NCBI GenBank assembly: GCA_029821735.1
Contig: JALGSU010000021.1
Coordinates: 62,001 to 126,000, forward strand
From: Candidatus Zipacnadia bacterium
GTDB taxonomy: Bacteria; Armatimonadota; Zipacnadia; Zipacnadales; UBA5352
Reading direction: 5' to 3'
DNA: 64,000 nucleotides
The notes under the pieces are model-generated. The model was given only the letters and a program-made list of their open reading frames with translations, was not told the DNA's origin and made no database searches. Of the stretch, positions 26,624-35,844 are shown piece after piece. How positions within the stretch are numbered: the stretch's first letter is position 1; the number at the start of each line of letters is the position of its first letter. The position numbers were made by a program, and so were the translations under genes.

Positions 26624-27154
26624 GTGACGCCCCCGGACGATCGTGGATGGATCGACGAAGAGACTATGGGCCGCCTCCTGCAGAGCAGGACGGCTCTGAG
26701 ACGACGGGTGGTGACGGGGCTCATCATAGCGACAGCCCTCATCGTGGCTGGCAACATGTGGTTGTTCCGAGGCATAGGCCCCAGCTACTGGGTCCATACC
26801 ATCTTCTGGGGCAACACGCCCTTCGATCAGGCTGTCTGGGTGGCAGAGGGGGCGGACGGGGAGCCTGCCTACGATTCGGTGAGGGGACGGATGGTTCGGT
26901 CTCTGCTCAGGAACCATCGCCTCGTCGGCATGACGAGACACGAGGCCCTCCTGTTGCTCGGGACACCCGATGAACTGAACTGGTCTCAGTCCTACCCGAA
27001 GCCCGAGCCTGATGACGAAGGGGCTCTGGAAGCCGCCGAGGACTACTGCTACGTGGTGGGCTCTTACTCGGGTTTCCGTATCGACTACGACTCGTTGATA
27101 GTAGAGTTCAATGACGCTGGCCGAGTTCGCGGATGGGGTATAGGGCAGAACTGA
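26624..27154 (+). CDS. BamE/SmpA-like membrane-anchored protein
   Basis: The 176-residue protein has one TM segment at about residues 30-50 after a charged N-terminus, then a soluble domain. The sequence VGMTRHEALLLLGTPDE and the ending DSLIVEFNDAGRVRGW fit the SmpA/OmlA (BamE-like) fold, in which an alpha-helix after GMT is followed by a late beta-strand. BamE aids outer-membrane protein assembly, but many members of this fold serve other envelope roles. The start is a GTG at 26624 with ggaggagg about 9 bases upstream. No lipobox is present, unlike true BamE. Confidence 0.6.
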   Translation: MTPPDDRGWIDEETMGRLLQSRTALRRRVVTGLIIATALIVAGNMWLFRGIGPSYWVHTIFWGNTPFDQAVWVAEGADGEPAYDSVRGRMVRSLLRNHRLVGMTRHEALLLLGTPDELNWSQSYPKPEPDDEGALEAAEDYCYVVGSYSGFRIDYDSLIVEFNDAGRVRGWGIGQN

Positions 27155-27202
27155 CGCGTCTCGCGTGGTGACGAAACTGGAAGAACTGGTGGGTGGCGCC
27201 CG

Positions 27203-27610
27203 ATGAGTAGACCCGAAGATCAAGCAAGTGCTGGACCTGATGCTCGCACACTGCTACTCCGTATGGTACTCCCGATGACGGTCGGCTGCCTGGTGGCGCT
27301 CATTAGCATCTGGGGAGCGCGGCAGATACTTGGGAGCGAGGTGTCGCTCTGGGGCTGGCTTGGCGCCGCGGCCCTCTTCTACCTGGGGACAACTGTCGTT
27401 CGCTGGGCTTTCCAGATCATCCGGGATGGGCGATTGGACACCACTGTAGGCGTTGAGGGCGGACTACTGTTTGTCTACCTGATGATAGCGTGGTACGCCC
27501 CCTCTGACGACGAAGCAGGTATCTTGGAGTTGGCTCTTCGTCTGGTGGCGATATTGATCATCGGATTAGGCGGCCACGTGTACATGGCCCTGAAACGGGA
27601 GCGGTCGTAG
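27203..27610 (+). CDS. Small four-TM membrane protein, unknown
   Basis: The 135-residue protein has hydrophobic stretches near residues 18-40, 48-70, 85-100 and 110-128. No family is recognised. It follows the BamE-like gene by 48 bases on the same strand, so cotranscription is likely. Confidence 0.5.
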   Translation: MSRPEDQASAGPDARTLLLRMVLPMTVGCLVALISIWGARQILGSEVSLWGWLGAAALFYLGTTVVRWAFQIIRDGRLDTTVGVEGGLLFVYLMIAWYAPSDDEAGILELALRLVAILIIGLGGHVYMALKRERS

Positions 27611-27694
27611 GCCGCTGCCCCTACCCGTCCGCGTTGTAGATGATCGGGCCGCTGGCCGAACCGGCTGGCACTTCACCCTCTCACGCGACGGTCA

Positions 27695-30655
27695 TCAATG
27701 CGACGTATCTATGTGCTCGATCGCCGCTACTTCCCCGCCAACCAGCGACACGTAGAGTATACCCGCCTGCGTGGCGAATTCTCCGATGGTCTTCTCGCCG
27801 AGGCAGTCGGGCGCGATGAGAAACAGGTCTTCACCCTCCGCTCGCACCACCCGCAGGCCGAGCGCCTGGCTCTCGTCGAGTTGCTGGCCATCCACCAGCA
27901 CCGGTACGCGCTCGACGCGCTGCACATCGGGCTCTTCATCCACTCCGAACCAGTTGACGGCCGCGATGAAGCTGGTGCTCTCGCACCGGCGACGGGCGAT
28001 GACCATAGGGCAGGGGCCAACGCTGCGGCCGAGCAGCCCCGTGCCTGAGAGGATCTCGGTGCCTGGCTCGCCAAGCATTGTCAGCAGCGCGCCGCCGGTC
28101 TCGGGAACCGCGAACTCGGCCTGCCAGTCTGCTGCGCCATCGGCGCGCCGTGGGTCGGCGATGTGTTCATAGCCGCCAGCTTCTCCGAGCGGCTCCGTCG
28201 GGGTGCTGGCGAAGGGCAATGCAGCGAACTCGGCGATGTTGTGCCACGCCCAGTCATAGACATGTTCTTCGTCACTGGCGACATCGAAGAGGTCTAGCAT
28301 GTAGTCGGCGGCGAGCAGCACGGTGCGGCGCATGGTCACGCCATCGTAGGCCGCGTCGCTGTCAGCGCTGGCGACCTTGATCGCTTCGCCGTCGTGGAAG
28401 AGCAGGAGGCGGCCCTCAGTTGGCCTCTGACTGGCGCCGTCGACCGTGACCGTGTTGTGGGCAATGGTCTGGCGATACCACTGGCCGTGCAGCGGCGCGC
28501 CATAGGCAAGGCGGCCCGGATCGGGAGCAAGTTCCCGGCCGAGTGCGTGCAGGATGACGGTGAGCTTGTCCGGGTGACCGTGGCCGCCGCCGTGAGCGCC
28601 ATAGTCAAGGTGCATGTAGACCTGGTCCTCGCCTGATCCCGTCCGCAGCACCGCCGCTCCGAGGCCCTCGAAGTCGCGACTGGGCACGTCCATCCCTGTG
28701 GCCGCTGGCAGCTCGTCGACGCCCCACAGCAGCCCCATCTCCCCGCGCGTGCCCCGGGTCGCCACATTGAGGTAGCTCTCATCGCCAAAGCGCGCGTACG
28801 CTAGATCATACAGGCTGCTTCGTCCGGCGAGTGAGAAGATGTCGCTGTCATTGACCGCCGGGAACTTCAGGTCTGGGAAGACGTAGAGCAGCGGGGCGTC
28901 GTAGAGCGATTTGTAGGCGGCGTTGTCATACAGGTCAATTCCCGAATGATACGCGGCCTCAACGGTCCAGCGCAGAGCGTCGAGGGCATAGAAGTGGTAG
29001 GCGGCGGTGCCCTCATACCAGAAACCATCGGGCAGCACCGAGGCGCGAAGCTGGTAGCGCAGACCATGGACACCGTTGATCGCGTGCGAGGCCAGATCAT
29101 CGTCGCGAAGGCAAAAACCGATGGCAGCCACGCCCGCGTTGTGCCACGACTGCCAGTTGCTCATGCGTCCGTCATGGCGCATGATCGTCCGCGCGACTTC
29201 GCGCAGATACCCGTCCTCGATAGTGGCCCGGTCCGCTTCGCTGAAGACCCCGCTGTCGTAGATCAGGTCATAGGCCCACGCGACCTTGATGATGTCGACG
29301 GCCTCGTCCAGTGTCTGGGCGTACAGACGCCCTCCCGAGCGACTCTCCTGATCTCGATTGTTGTGGTAGGGGAAGTCAACGTAGCGCTCCCCGTAGGCCA
29401 GTAGAATCTCACGAGCTTTCTCGGCGTAGGCACGCTCACCCGTGAACGCGTAGCCCTTGCCCAGGTTGGCGATCGCGCGAGTGAGTCTGTGATGCTCGCG
29501 GCCCACGATCACCTGGTCGTAGGGCCACCCGGAGTACACCTCGTTGCAGCGCGGGCAGACGTGCCGTGTCGGGCTTTCTGTCTTCAGACTCACTCCGCAC
29601 TTTTTGCAGACATAGTGATGGCTCCACTGGCCGCCCTCGTCGGGAACGCGCACCTCGATGGTAAGGGCGCTATCGGCGCTGGCGATTATGCCGTCGAGGG
29701 TCTTGCGGGCCCAATCGTAGCGTTCGGCACGCTCCAGCGCGCGATCGATCTCGGCTCGCGAGGTGAAGAGCAGTGGGCGTTCCTGCTCGGGTAGCGGCAC
29801 GGCCCCGGCAATGGGCAGATGCATCGGCGGCGTTCCCTCCAGACCAGTGTCCACAAGGAGCTGGCCCTCCTCGCGAGCGAGTGGCTCAGCGTCCGCCAGT
29901 GCCGCGGCATCGGCTTCGAGCAGCACTCGGACGGTCACTGTCTCGCCCGGCGCGATGTCGGGGGTGGTCGCCAGAGGCAGGCGTGGCCGGAATGCCTCGA
30001 AATCGCCCTCGACGCGCATGTCGAAGGCGCGAGCCGCGTCGGTCCGGTTGGTCACGCCCACTTCAGTGGTTACGCGCAGCACGCCCGCGTCGGTGGTGGT
30101 CGATCGGTTAACCTGCTTCAGGGAAACTGGCTCGCGTATCAGGCGGATGGCGTCGAGCTTCAAGACTGTGTCGGCCAGAGCATGGTGCTGCCAGCCCCCG
30201 GCGTTTATCGACAGGTAGTCAATCTGGTGCCAGCCGACGGGTTTGCGGGTGCCCTCGATGTCCTCGCCGAGTCGGAGATTGAGCAGCTTCCACCCGACCC
30301 AGTCGACCTCGAAATGGTAGAAGAAGTAGTCCCAGCCCGCATCATCGGCCTCGTTCTCGGAGTTACATACGAGCGTCAGGCGCTGCCCGTTGGCGCGCTC
30401 GGAATGCATCCACAGGCTGAGCGTATCGTACCCGGTCCAGTCGTGGGGGATGGTCTCGTCGCGCAGTGTGGCGGTCTGCCCGGGCACCCAGACGCCACAG
30501 GACCGGCCCTCCATCGGGTCGGTGGTATCGAGGGTCACGCCAGACCAACTACCCTCTTCCTCGAAGTCTTCTATCACGAACACGGGAGCTTGCTGGGCGA
30601 ATGCCGAGAGTGGCGCGATCATGGCGAGAGCAAGGGGCAGCAGGAGACGGCTCAT
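27695..30655 (-). CDS. Secreted heparinase II/III-like polysaccharide lyase
   Basis: The 986-residue protein has a signal peptide ending APLSAFAQ, then a CBM11-like beta-sandwich (about 25-180, opening VFVIEDFEEEGSW). A C-x2-C...C-x2-C zinc-ribbon-like insert, CKKCGVSLK...CPRCNEVY, lies near residues 350-375. The alpha/alpha-toroid follows (DQESRSGGRLYAQTLDEAV, NWQSWHNAG), then a heparinase II/III-type beta-sandwich domain (YGAHGGGHGHPDKL, TVTVDGASQ; the His/Tyr-rich segment is expected near the active site). It should cleave acidic polysaccharides such as uronate-containing glycans by beta-elimination. ggagg is 5 bases before the ATG. Confidence 0.85.
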   Translation of the reverse strand: MSRLLLPLALAMIAPLSAFAQQAPVFVIEDFEEEGSWSGVTLDTTDPMEGRSCGVWVPGQTATLRDETIPHDWTGYDTLSLWMHSERANGQRLTLVCNSENEADDAGWDYFFYHFEVDWVGWKLLNLRLGEDIEGTRKPVGWHQIDYLSINAGGWQHHALADTVLKLDAIRLIREPVSLKQVNRSTTTDAGVLRVTTEVGVTNRTDAARAFDMRVEGDFEAFRPRLPLATTPDIAPGETVTVRVLLEADAAALADAEPLAREEGQLLVDTGLEGTPPMHLPIAGAVPLPEQERPLLFTSRAEIDRALERAERYDWARKTLDGIIASADSALTIEVRVPDEGGQWSHHYVCKKCGVSLKTESPTRHVCPRCNEVYSGWPYDQVIVGREHHRLTRAIANLGKGYAFTGERAYAEKAREILLAYGERYVDFPYHNNRDQESRSGGRLYAQTLDEAVDIIKVAWAYDLIYDSGVFSEADRATIEDGYLREVARTIMRHDGRMSNWQSWHNAGVAAIGFCLRDDDLASHAINGVHGLRYQLRASVLPDGFWYEGTAAYHFYALDALRWTVEAAYHSGIDLYDNAAYKSLYDAPLLYVFPDLKFPAVNDSDIFSLAGRSSLYDLAYARFGDESYLNVATRGTRGEMGLLWGVDELPAATGMDVPSRDFEGLGAAVLRTGSGEDQVYMHLDYGAHGGGHGHPDKLTVILHALGRELAPDPGRLAYGAPLHGQWYRQTIAHNTVTVDGASQRPTEGRLLLFHDGEAIKVASADSDAAYDGVTMRRTVLLAADYMLDLFDVASDEEHVYDWAWHNIAEFAALPFASTPTEPLGEAGGYEHIADPRRADGAADWQAEFAVPETGGALLTMLGEPGTEILSGTGLLGRSVGPCPMVIARRRCESTSFIAAVNWFGVDEEPDVQRVERVPVLVDGQQLDESQALGLRVVRAEGEDLFLIAPDCLGEKTIGEFATQAGILYVSLVGGEVAAIEHIDTSH

Positions 30656-30753
30656 GTGGGCCTCCCTGGGCGTCGGAAGTCGCGCAACGTGGCAGCTACA
30701 GGCGACGGACCACGGTACGATACCACAAAGCCCGCGACCGCGCCAGTGCTCGC

Positions 30754-30782
30754 TTGACGAGGCGAAAGGCCTCTTGTATACT
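30754..30782 (+). promoter_or_regulatory. Promoter of tRNA-Ala
   Basis: The -35 TTGACG (30754-30759) and -10 TATACT (30777-30782) are separated by 17 bases. The tRNA begins 15 bases after the -10 box. Confidence 0.85.
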
Positions 30783-30796
30783 ATCTCTCACCGAGT

Positions 30797-30872
30797 GGGG
30801 CCATAGCTCAGTTGGGAGAGCGACTGAATGGCATTCAGTAGGTCGAGGGTTCGACCCCCTCTGGCTCCACCA
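30797..30872 (+). tRNA. tRNA-Ala (anticodon GGC)
   Basis: The 76-nt gene folds as a full cloverleaf, with acceptor stem ggggcca/tggctcc, a T-arm with gttcga, and an anticodon loop atggcat holding GGC after U33. The acceptor stem has the G3-U70 pair, the hallmark identity element of tRNA-Ala. The 3' CCA is encoded (30870-30872). It reads GCC codons, which are common in this GC-rich genome. Confidence 0.97.
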
Positions 30873-30887
30873 CCATGTAATCAGCGA

Positions 30888-30925
30888 TGAGCGCGAACCT
30901 TACAGGTTCGCGCTCATTTTATTTT
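30888..30925 (+). terminator. Rho-independent terminator of tRNA-Ala
   Basis: A perfect 13-bp stem (tgagcgcgaacct/aggttcgcgctca) with a 3-base loop is followed by ttttatttt. With the upstream promoter it makes the tRNA a monocistronic unit. Confidence 0.9.
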
Positions 30926-31026
30926 GCGGGGAAGGTAACTTGCGACCTCAGACGAAACTATCATTTGATTCATGACAGGCGGCCCCGCAGATACTGAGGC
31001 GGGGCTTGCAGAATGGAGGCAGTAAC

Positions 31027-32295
31027 TTGGAGAACTGGCGCGATCTCATTGCCGAAGCAGCGGCCATGGAGGCCTCGGACGTCTTCTGGAAGGCCGGTAC
31101 GAAGCCCCACGCGCGTCTGCAGGGCGAGATTGAGTGCCTCGACCAGCACGAGGTGCTTACCCCTGAGGACACCGCGCGCATGGCGAGAGAACTCATGGAT
31201 GACCACCAGTGGGACCTCTTCCAGGACTTCCCGGAACGGGACATCGGTCTGACAGTCGGTGACATCTGTCGGCTGCGGATCAATATCTACCGCGAGCGGG
31301 GCAACATCGGCTTGGTCATGCGAATCATCAGTCTGGACATCATCACCCTCGAAGAGCTGGAGATGCCCGACGTCCTGAGCCAAGTGGCGATGAGCCCGCA
31401 GGGCCTGGTACTGGTAACCGGACCGACCGGTTGCGGTAAGTCAACCACCCTGGCGGCCATGATCAACCACATTAACCAGGAACGCCGGTGCAACATCGTC
31501 ACCATCGAGGACCCGATCGAGTATGTGCATCCGGACAAGAAGAGTATCGTGAACCAGCGGGCCGTTGGCGAGGACACGATGAGCTTCACGGATGCGCTCA
31601 AGTACATCGTCCGGCAGAACCCGGACGTCATCTTGATCGGTGAGATGCGTGATGTCGAGACGATGCAGGTGGCCATGCAGGCTGCGGAGACCGGTCACCT
31701 TGTTTTCTCGACGGTTCACACGACCAGCGCGTCCGAGACCCTCGAGCGTATCATCAATATGTTCCCTCCACACGAAAAACCACAGATATGTCTGCGGATG
31801 GCGAAGACGCTGCGGGCGATATTGTCCCAGACGCTGGTGCCGCGCATCGACACCAAGGGGCGGACGGCAGCTGTCGAGATCATGGTTGTCACGCCGACAG
31901 TGGGGAAGATGATCGAAGAGGGCAAGCCGAGCGATACGTACTCGGCCATCCAGGACGGCGGCTACTGGGGAATGCAGACGATGAACCAGGCGCTGTTGCA
32001 ACTGTATACAAGCGGGAAGATATCCCCTGGACAGTGTCTGTTCAACTCGGGCAACTACACGGAGATGCGCCAGATGCTTCGGCGCATAGATTCGGTTGCG
32101 GCGGACGAGGCGGTCAAGGAGTTGCCGGGTCTGGGCGCCGCGCGTGGGGACGTGCCGGACGCGGTCAAGGAGGCCGCGGCGGCCAGTGGACGCGCCAGCC
32201 AGCTCGTGGAACCGAAAAAGCCCACGAAGGAGCAGCAGGGAACACGTCGGACAACGCGCCGGGCGGCTCGCCCGGCCCGTCGATCAGAGGAGTAA
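31027..32295 (+). CDS. PilT-type hexameric ATPase (GspE/PilT family), copy 1
   Basis: The 422-residue GspE/PilT-family ATPase has an N-terminal PAS-like domain, Walker A GPTGCGKST (132-140), the Asp box IVTIEDPIEY, Walker B DVILIGEMRD, and the His box ETGHLVFSTVHTT. The C-terminal helix region contains MIEEGKPSDTYSAIQDG, a relaxed form of the PilT AIRNLIRE segment. PilT powers type IV pilus retraction and twitching. A TTG start at 31027 has ggagg 7 bases upstream and is preferred over the TTG at 31006, which precedes that site. The long, charged tail after residue 380 is unusual. It is cotranscribed with 32372 and 33623. Confidence 0.85.
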   Translation: MENWRDLIAEAAAMEASDVFWKAGTKPHARLQGEIECLDQHEVLTPEDTARMARELMDDHQWDLFQDFPERDIGLTVGDICRLRINIYRERGNIGLVMRIISLDIITLEELEMPDVLSQVAMSPQGLVLVTGPTGCGKSTTLAAMINHINQERRCNIVTIEDPIEYVHPDKKSIVNQRAVGEDTMSFTDALKYIVRQNPDVILIGEMRDVETMQVAMQAAETGHLVFSTVHTTSASETLERIINMFPPHEKPQICLRMAKTLRAILSQTLVPRIDTKGRTAAVEIMVVTPTVGKMIEEGKPSDTYSAIQDGGYWGMQTMNQALLQLYTSGKISPGQCLFNSGNYTEMRQMLRRIDSVAADEAVKELPGLGAARGDVPDAVKEAAAASGRASQLVEPKKPTKEQQGTRRTTRRAARPARRSEE

Positions 32296-32371
32296 CCGCA
32301 GGGCAGCGTAACTGACCTATAGTCATGCTCAGGCCCGATTGGGCCGACCGCGAGGAGGCGACACGGAGACA

Positions 32372-33595
32372 ATGGCTGCTGACACAGTCTACCATGCCAA
32401 AAAGGTGAAGAGTCCCCCGGAGATAGCAGCGGCAGCGGGGCGGGTAATCGACGATGATGTGATGGATGCGTTGCAGCACGCGTGCATCCAGTTGGACGCC
32501 TCGGACCTGCACCTGACCTCGGGCGAACCGCCGATCTTCCGACGCCACGGCAAGATGTACAGGGTCGAGGGCTACAAGGTGCTTGATCACGATGACATGA
32601 TCGCGGCGACGACGTTCTTCCTCGGTGAGGACGATCTGACTAACCGCTACTGGCAGCGCTTCCACGAAACTGGCGGGGCGGACATCGCCTACGCTCTGGG
32701 CGATGAGGCGCGCTTCCGCGTCAGTGTGTTCCAGCAGAAGGGTAGCCCCGCGATTGCCTTGCGGATGATTCCCACTGGTGTGCTGAGCTTCGAAGCACTG
32801 GGCCTGCCGATCAAGCAGGTTGAGGAACTCCTGCACCGGCCTCGTGGCATCATCCTGCTGACCGGACCGACTGGCTGCGGGAAGACCACCACGATCGCGT
32901 CGATGATCGACTACATCAACCGCGAACGGGACACCCATATCATCACCATCGAGGATCCGATCGAATACTATCACACCGGCAAGCGCTCGCTGTTGAACCA
33001 GCGCGAAGTTGGGGTGGACGTCTCCTCGTTCTCGGAAGCTGTCGTCAGGAACATGAGGTCGGACCCGGACGTCATGCTGGTCGGTGAGATGCGCGACCTT
33101 GACACGATGCGCTCGTGTCTGCAGGCGGCTGAGACTGGTCACCTTGTTCTGTCGACGCTGCACACGGTTAGTGCTCCCAAGACTGTTGACCGCCTGGTCA
33201 CGGGTTTCCCGTCCTCGGAGCAGGAGGAGATCCGCGCGATGACGTCCACGTCGCTACTGGCGGTCTTCTCTGAAGAGTTGATCCCGCGCAAAGACGGCAA
33301 GGGCCGAGTGGCGGCCTACGAGATCATGGTTGGTGAGCCGGGCGGATCGCCCGCGATCGGTAACCTCATCCGCGAGCGGAAGACATCTCAGATGCGGCAG
33401 GCCATCCAGAGCGGACGAGCCCTGGGCATGCAACTGCTGGAGATGAACTTGGCCAACCTGATCAGAGATGATCAGATCGCCTTCGAGGAAGGCTACAACA
33501 GAGCCAACCAGAAGGGCGACCTGCTGACCTTCCTGGATGACTACGACATTCCTGACGAGTACCGGCAGGCGGCTGACGACGCCGACCAAGCGTAG
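32372..33595 (+). CDS. PilT/PilU-type ATPase, copy 2
   Basis: The protein (about 407 residues) carries Walker A GPTGCGKTTT, the Asp box IITIEDPIEYY, Walker B DVMLVGEMRD and the His box ETGHLVLSTLHTV. Its C-terminal NLIRERKTSQMRQAIQSG is a closer match to the AIRNLIRE motif of PilT than that of copy 1. The N-terminal DASDLHLTSGEPPIFRRHGK matches the canonical PilT start. PilT/PilU pairs in other bacteria form paired retraction motors, with PilU helping under load. The ATG at 32372 has ggag 6 bases upstream. No pilB, pilC, pilin or secretin is in the window. Confidence 0.9.
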   Translation: MAADTVYHAKKVKSPPEIAAAAGRVIDDDVMDALQHACIQLDASDLHLTSGEPPIFRRHGKMYRVEGYKVLDHDDMIAATTFFLGEDDLTNRYWQRFHETGGADIAYALGDEARFRVSVFQQKGSPAIALRMIPTGVLSFEALGLPIKQVEELLHRPRGIILLTGPTGCGKTTTIASMIDYINRERDTHIITIEDPIEYYHTGKRSLLNQREVGVDVSSFSEAVVRNMRSDPDVMLVGEMRDLDTMRSCLQAAETGHLVLSTLHTVSAPKTVDRLVTGFPSSEQEEIRAMTSTSLLAVFSEELIPRKDGKGRVAAYEIMVGEPGGSPAIGNLIRERKTSQMRQAIQSGRALGMQLLEMNLANLIRDDQIAFEEGYNRANQKGDLLTFLDDYDIPDEYRQAADDADQA

Positions 33596-33622
33596 TCCAG
33601 CGGCGGATGGGAGCGAGGACAC

Positions 33623-34744
33623 GTGGCGCGACGTCGGGCTGGCTCATCTGACCTGCAGATCGAACTGACGGAGAAGCTCATCGTATGGGCGTTCACCGGA
33701 GTGAAGGTGTTCGCCTTCGCCTTCGCGGTGAGCTTGGCCTACATCCTGTACGGTGTGTACGGGGGGCATCTTCGTGGTGCGATAGAGCCGCGGATCATGA
33801 GCAATCTGCAACTGATGGGCCAGATCATGGCCCTCAGCGGCGGCATGGCCACCATCTGCCTGGTGGTAGTCACCATGGAGGAAGTGGCATTCGCGGTCGT
33901 GGCCGGGCTGCTCGGCTTGGCAATGATCTTCGGCTTCCCGCTTCTGGTGGCGGGGCAAGTGGATGTGCAGGGCGAAACCGCCGCCGAACTGATCATGCGC
34001 TGGGCATCAGTCACCGGGAAGTTCATCGTCCTGGTGGTCGCCTTTCGCCTTCTGATGGAGATTATCAACTACTTCCGCGATGCGCCCCAGCGGCAGGCGC
34101 GGTTGACGAGGATCGAGAGTCTGACCGGGGACGGGCAGAAGACCAAGACAGGCTCGCGCCCGTGGTGGCGACTGCAGCACTGCTGGGAGACACCTTACTG
34201 CCACGACGCAATCAAGGAAGTGTGCCCAGCCTTCAAAGCGCGCAAGAACTGCTGGCGAATACACCAGGGCTGCAACTGCGACTCCGGCATGATCGAGGCC
34301 TTGATTAGGTCAGGCGCAGCGAGCAGGGGCAAAGGCGTCACCGCTGAGAAGAAAGGCACGCAGGAAGAGTACATGCGCGCCGATCTTGAGGGCGGCATCA
34401 AGATCGGCCAGGGCGAGCGCACCAGAGAGTGCAGGGACTGCCCGATCTTCCTCGAACACCAGCGCCAGAAGTTCCAGATGGTGAACCCGATCGTGATCAT
34501 TGCGGCGATCGTGGGCCTGCTGGCGGCATACCCGATCATGAAGCAGATCTACCAGCTCGGGATCCAGGGGATGTCGAAACTTGCGTCGCGCCTCGCATTC
34601 GGTGCGAGCGTCTCGGTTTCTGACTGGATTGGCCGGCTGGATACCCAGACTGTGTGGGTGTTCTTCTACATCATCGTCGGTCTGCTGGTAATGTCCTATG
34701 TGCTCAAATTCGTAGAGTGGGCCATCCTTATCCGCAAGCTGTAG
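33623..34744 (+). CDS. Six-TM membrane protein with cytosolic two-CW-type Cys-rich domain
   Basis: There are TM segments near residues 22-45, 66-84, 88-111, 132-150, 286-306 and 344-366. Between TM4 and TM5 is a soluble domain with eight Cys (187, 193, 201, 210, 217, 219, 270 and 273). It includes two CW pairs (HCWE and NCWR) and a final ECRDC, the arrangement of the two-CW domain found next to chemotaxis and signalling proteins; zinc binding is plausible. It follows the two PilT genes by 27 bases from a GTG start, and a terminator comes next. It could anchor or regulate the motors. Confidence 0.65.
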   Translation: MARRRAGSSDLQIELTEKLIVWAFTGVKVFAFAFAVSLAYILYGVYGGHLRGAIEPRIMSNLQLMGQIMALSGGMATICLVVVTMEEVAFAVVAGLLGLAMIFGFPLLVAGQVDVQGETAAELIMRWASVTGKFIVLVVAFRLLMEIINYFRDAPQRQARLTRIESLTGDGQKTKTGSRPWWRLQHCWETPYCHDAIKEVCPAFKARKNCWRIHQGCNCDSGMIEALIRSGAASRGKGVTAEKKGTQEEYMRADLEGGIKIGQGERTRECRDCPIFLEHQRQKFQMVNPIVIIAAIVGLLAAYPIMKQIYQLGIQGMSKLASRLAFGASVSVSDWIGRLDTQTVWVFFYIIVGLLVMSYVLKFVEWAILIRKL

Positions 34745-34771
34745 TCGCCATCGAGTAGTGTGAATATGCAG

Positions 34772-34801
34772 GCGCCCGGCCCTTGCGGGCCGGGCGCTTT
34801 T
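34772..34801 (+). terminator. Rho-independent terminator of the pilT operon
   Basis: A perfect 11-bp GC stem (gcgcccggccc/gggccgggcgc) with a 4-base loop is followed by four T. It lies just before the convergent FecR-type gene. Confidence 0.9.
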
Positions 34802-34822
34802 GGTTGAGCGATCGCGACAGGA

Positions 34823-35713
34823 TCAGTCGCTGCGCTGCACCTGCGCGATGATCGTGCTGACGCCTCCGCGTCCGTCACGGGCGGTTACCACGACGTCGAA
34901 ATCACCGGCGTCGGCGGGCACGGCCACCTCGCGCGAGAAGCGGTTCTTGGTGTCGAGGTCAACCGGTCGGTTGTCGACCATGATACTCGCACCTGGCTCA
35001 GAGATCCCGGCGATGGTGACAGAGGTCGTCTCGCTCGACACCTGGATCGGGCCGTCACCGTCCAGTGTCAGGCGCGGGCCGGCGATACCGTCGAGGGTCT
35101 CCCATCGCTGCATATCCGCCGGGGCGAGGCCGGCAGTCGCAGCCGACGTGCCCGCGATCGTGGCGCTTTGGCCCGCATTGGTCATGAGTTTCTGGCCGCC
35201 GCCCGCGACCTCGACCGCGCCCTTGAAGACCTCAACCTTCATGCCGCCGGTCGGGTCGACCTCAACTGAAAACACGGTGCCTCGCACGCCTGCGGTGGCT
35301 GTCGGGGTGCGGATTTCGAACTTGGATCGCTCGCCGAGTAACTCCAATACGCGGATCCATATCTTGCCGGCGTCAAGTTCGAACAGCGACGTGCTTGCGC
35401 GACTGGACGTGTTTATGTTGCACTTGCGCACGCGCAATTTCGTGTTTGGGGCCATACGTATTCGCGAACCGTCCGCCCAATTGAGGGTCACCCCGCCAGT
35501 GGCACCGGTCTTGAGCACCGTGCCCGCCAGAACCGGGGTGTCCTTCTGCATGGGCACAAAATCCGACTGGCCTCGCTTCTGAGCAAAGACGTCACCGGCG
35601 ATCTCGCTGGCCGTGGCGATGCGCTGAATGATGACAAGTGACTGCGTGAGCGCCATCCCGATGAACACCAGAATGCCGAATACCGCGATCATCAGGACGG
35701 CCGACTTGCGCAT
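34823..35713 (-). CDS. FecR-domain protein with C-terminal Ig-like domain
   Basis: The 296-residue protein has one N-terminal TM segment (about residues 7-28). A FecR domain follows (about 55-200), with the typical LNWADGSRIRMAPNTKLRV and TPTATAGVRGTVFSVEV. A C-terminal Ig-like or glucodextranase-like strand domain (about 220-290) contains VTIAGISEPGASIMVDN. FecR domains sense extracytoplasmic signals or bind envelope structures. It faces away from the CHASE2-cyclase gene across 131 bases. FecR-CHASE2 pairs are recurrent, so a shared regulator region and function are likely. Confidence 0.85.
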   Translation of the reverse strand: MRKSAVLMIAVFGILVFIGMALTQSLVIIQRIATASEIAGDVFAQKRGQSDFVPMQKDTPVLAGTVLKTGATGGVTLNWADGSRIRMAPNTKLRVRKCNINTSSRASTSLFELDAGKIWIRVLELLGERSKFEIRTPTATAGVRGTVFSVEVDPTGGMKVEVFKGAVEVAGGGQKLMTNAGQSATIAGTSAATAGLAPADMQRWETLDGIAGPRLTLDGDGPIQVSSETTSVTIAGISEPGASIMVDNRPVDLDTKNRFSREVAVPADAGDFDVVVTARDGRGGVSTIIAQVQRSD

Positions 35714-35844
35714 GGCTTGCTCCCGTGTTACGGTTGGATTTTCCGGTCGTTCCCTATAGATTAGGACATCCTATGCTAGGCAACGGACCGCCTTGCCTCC
35801 GTTAAACTGTTACCCCGCGTCCGGGGGCTGTAAACTCGCCAGCT

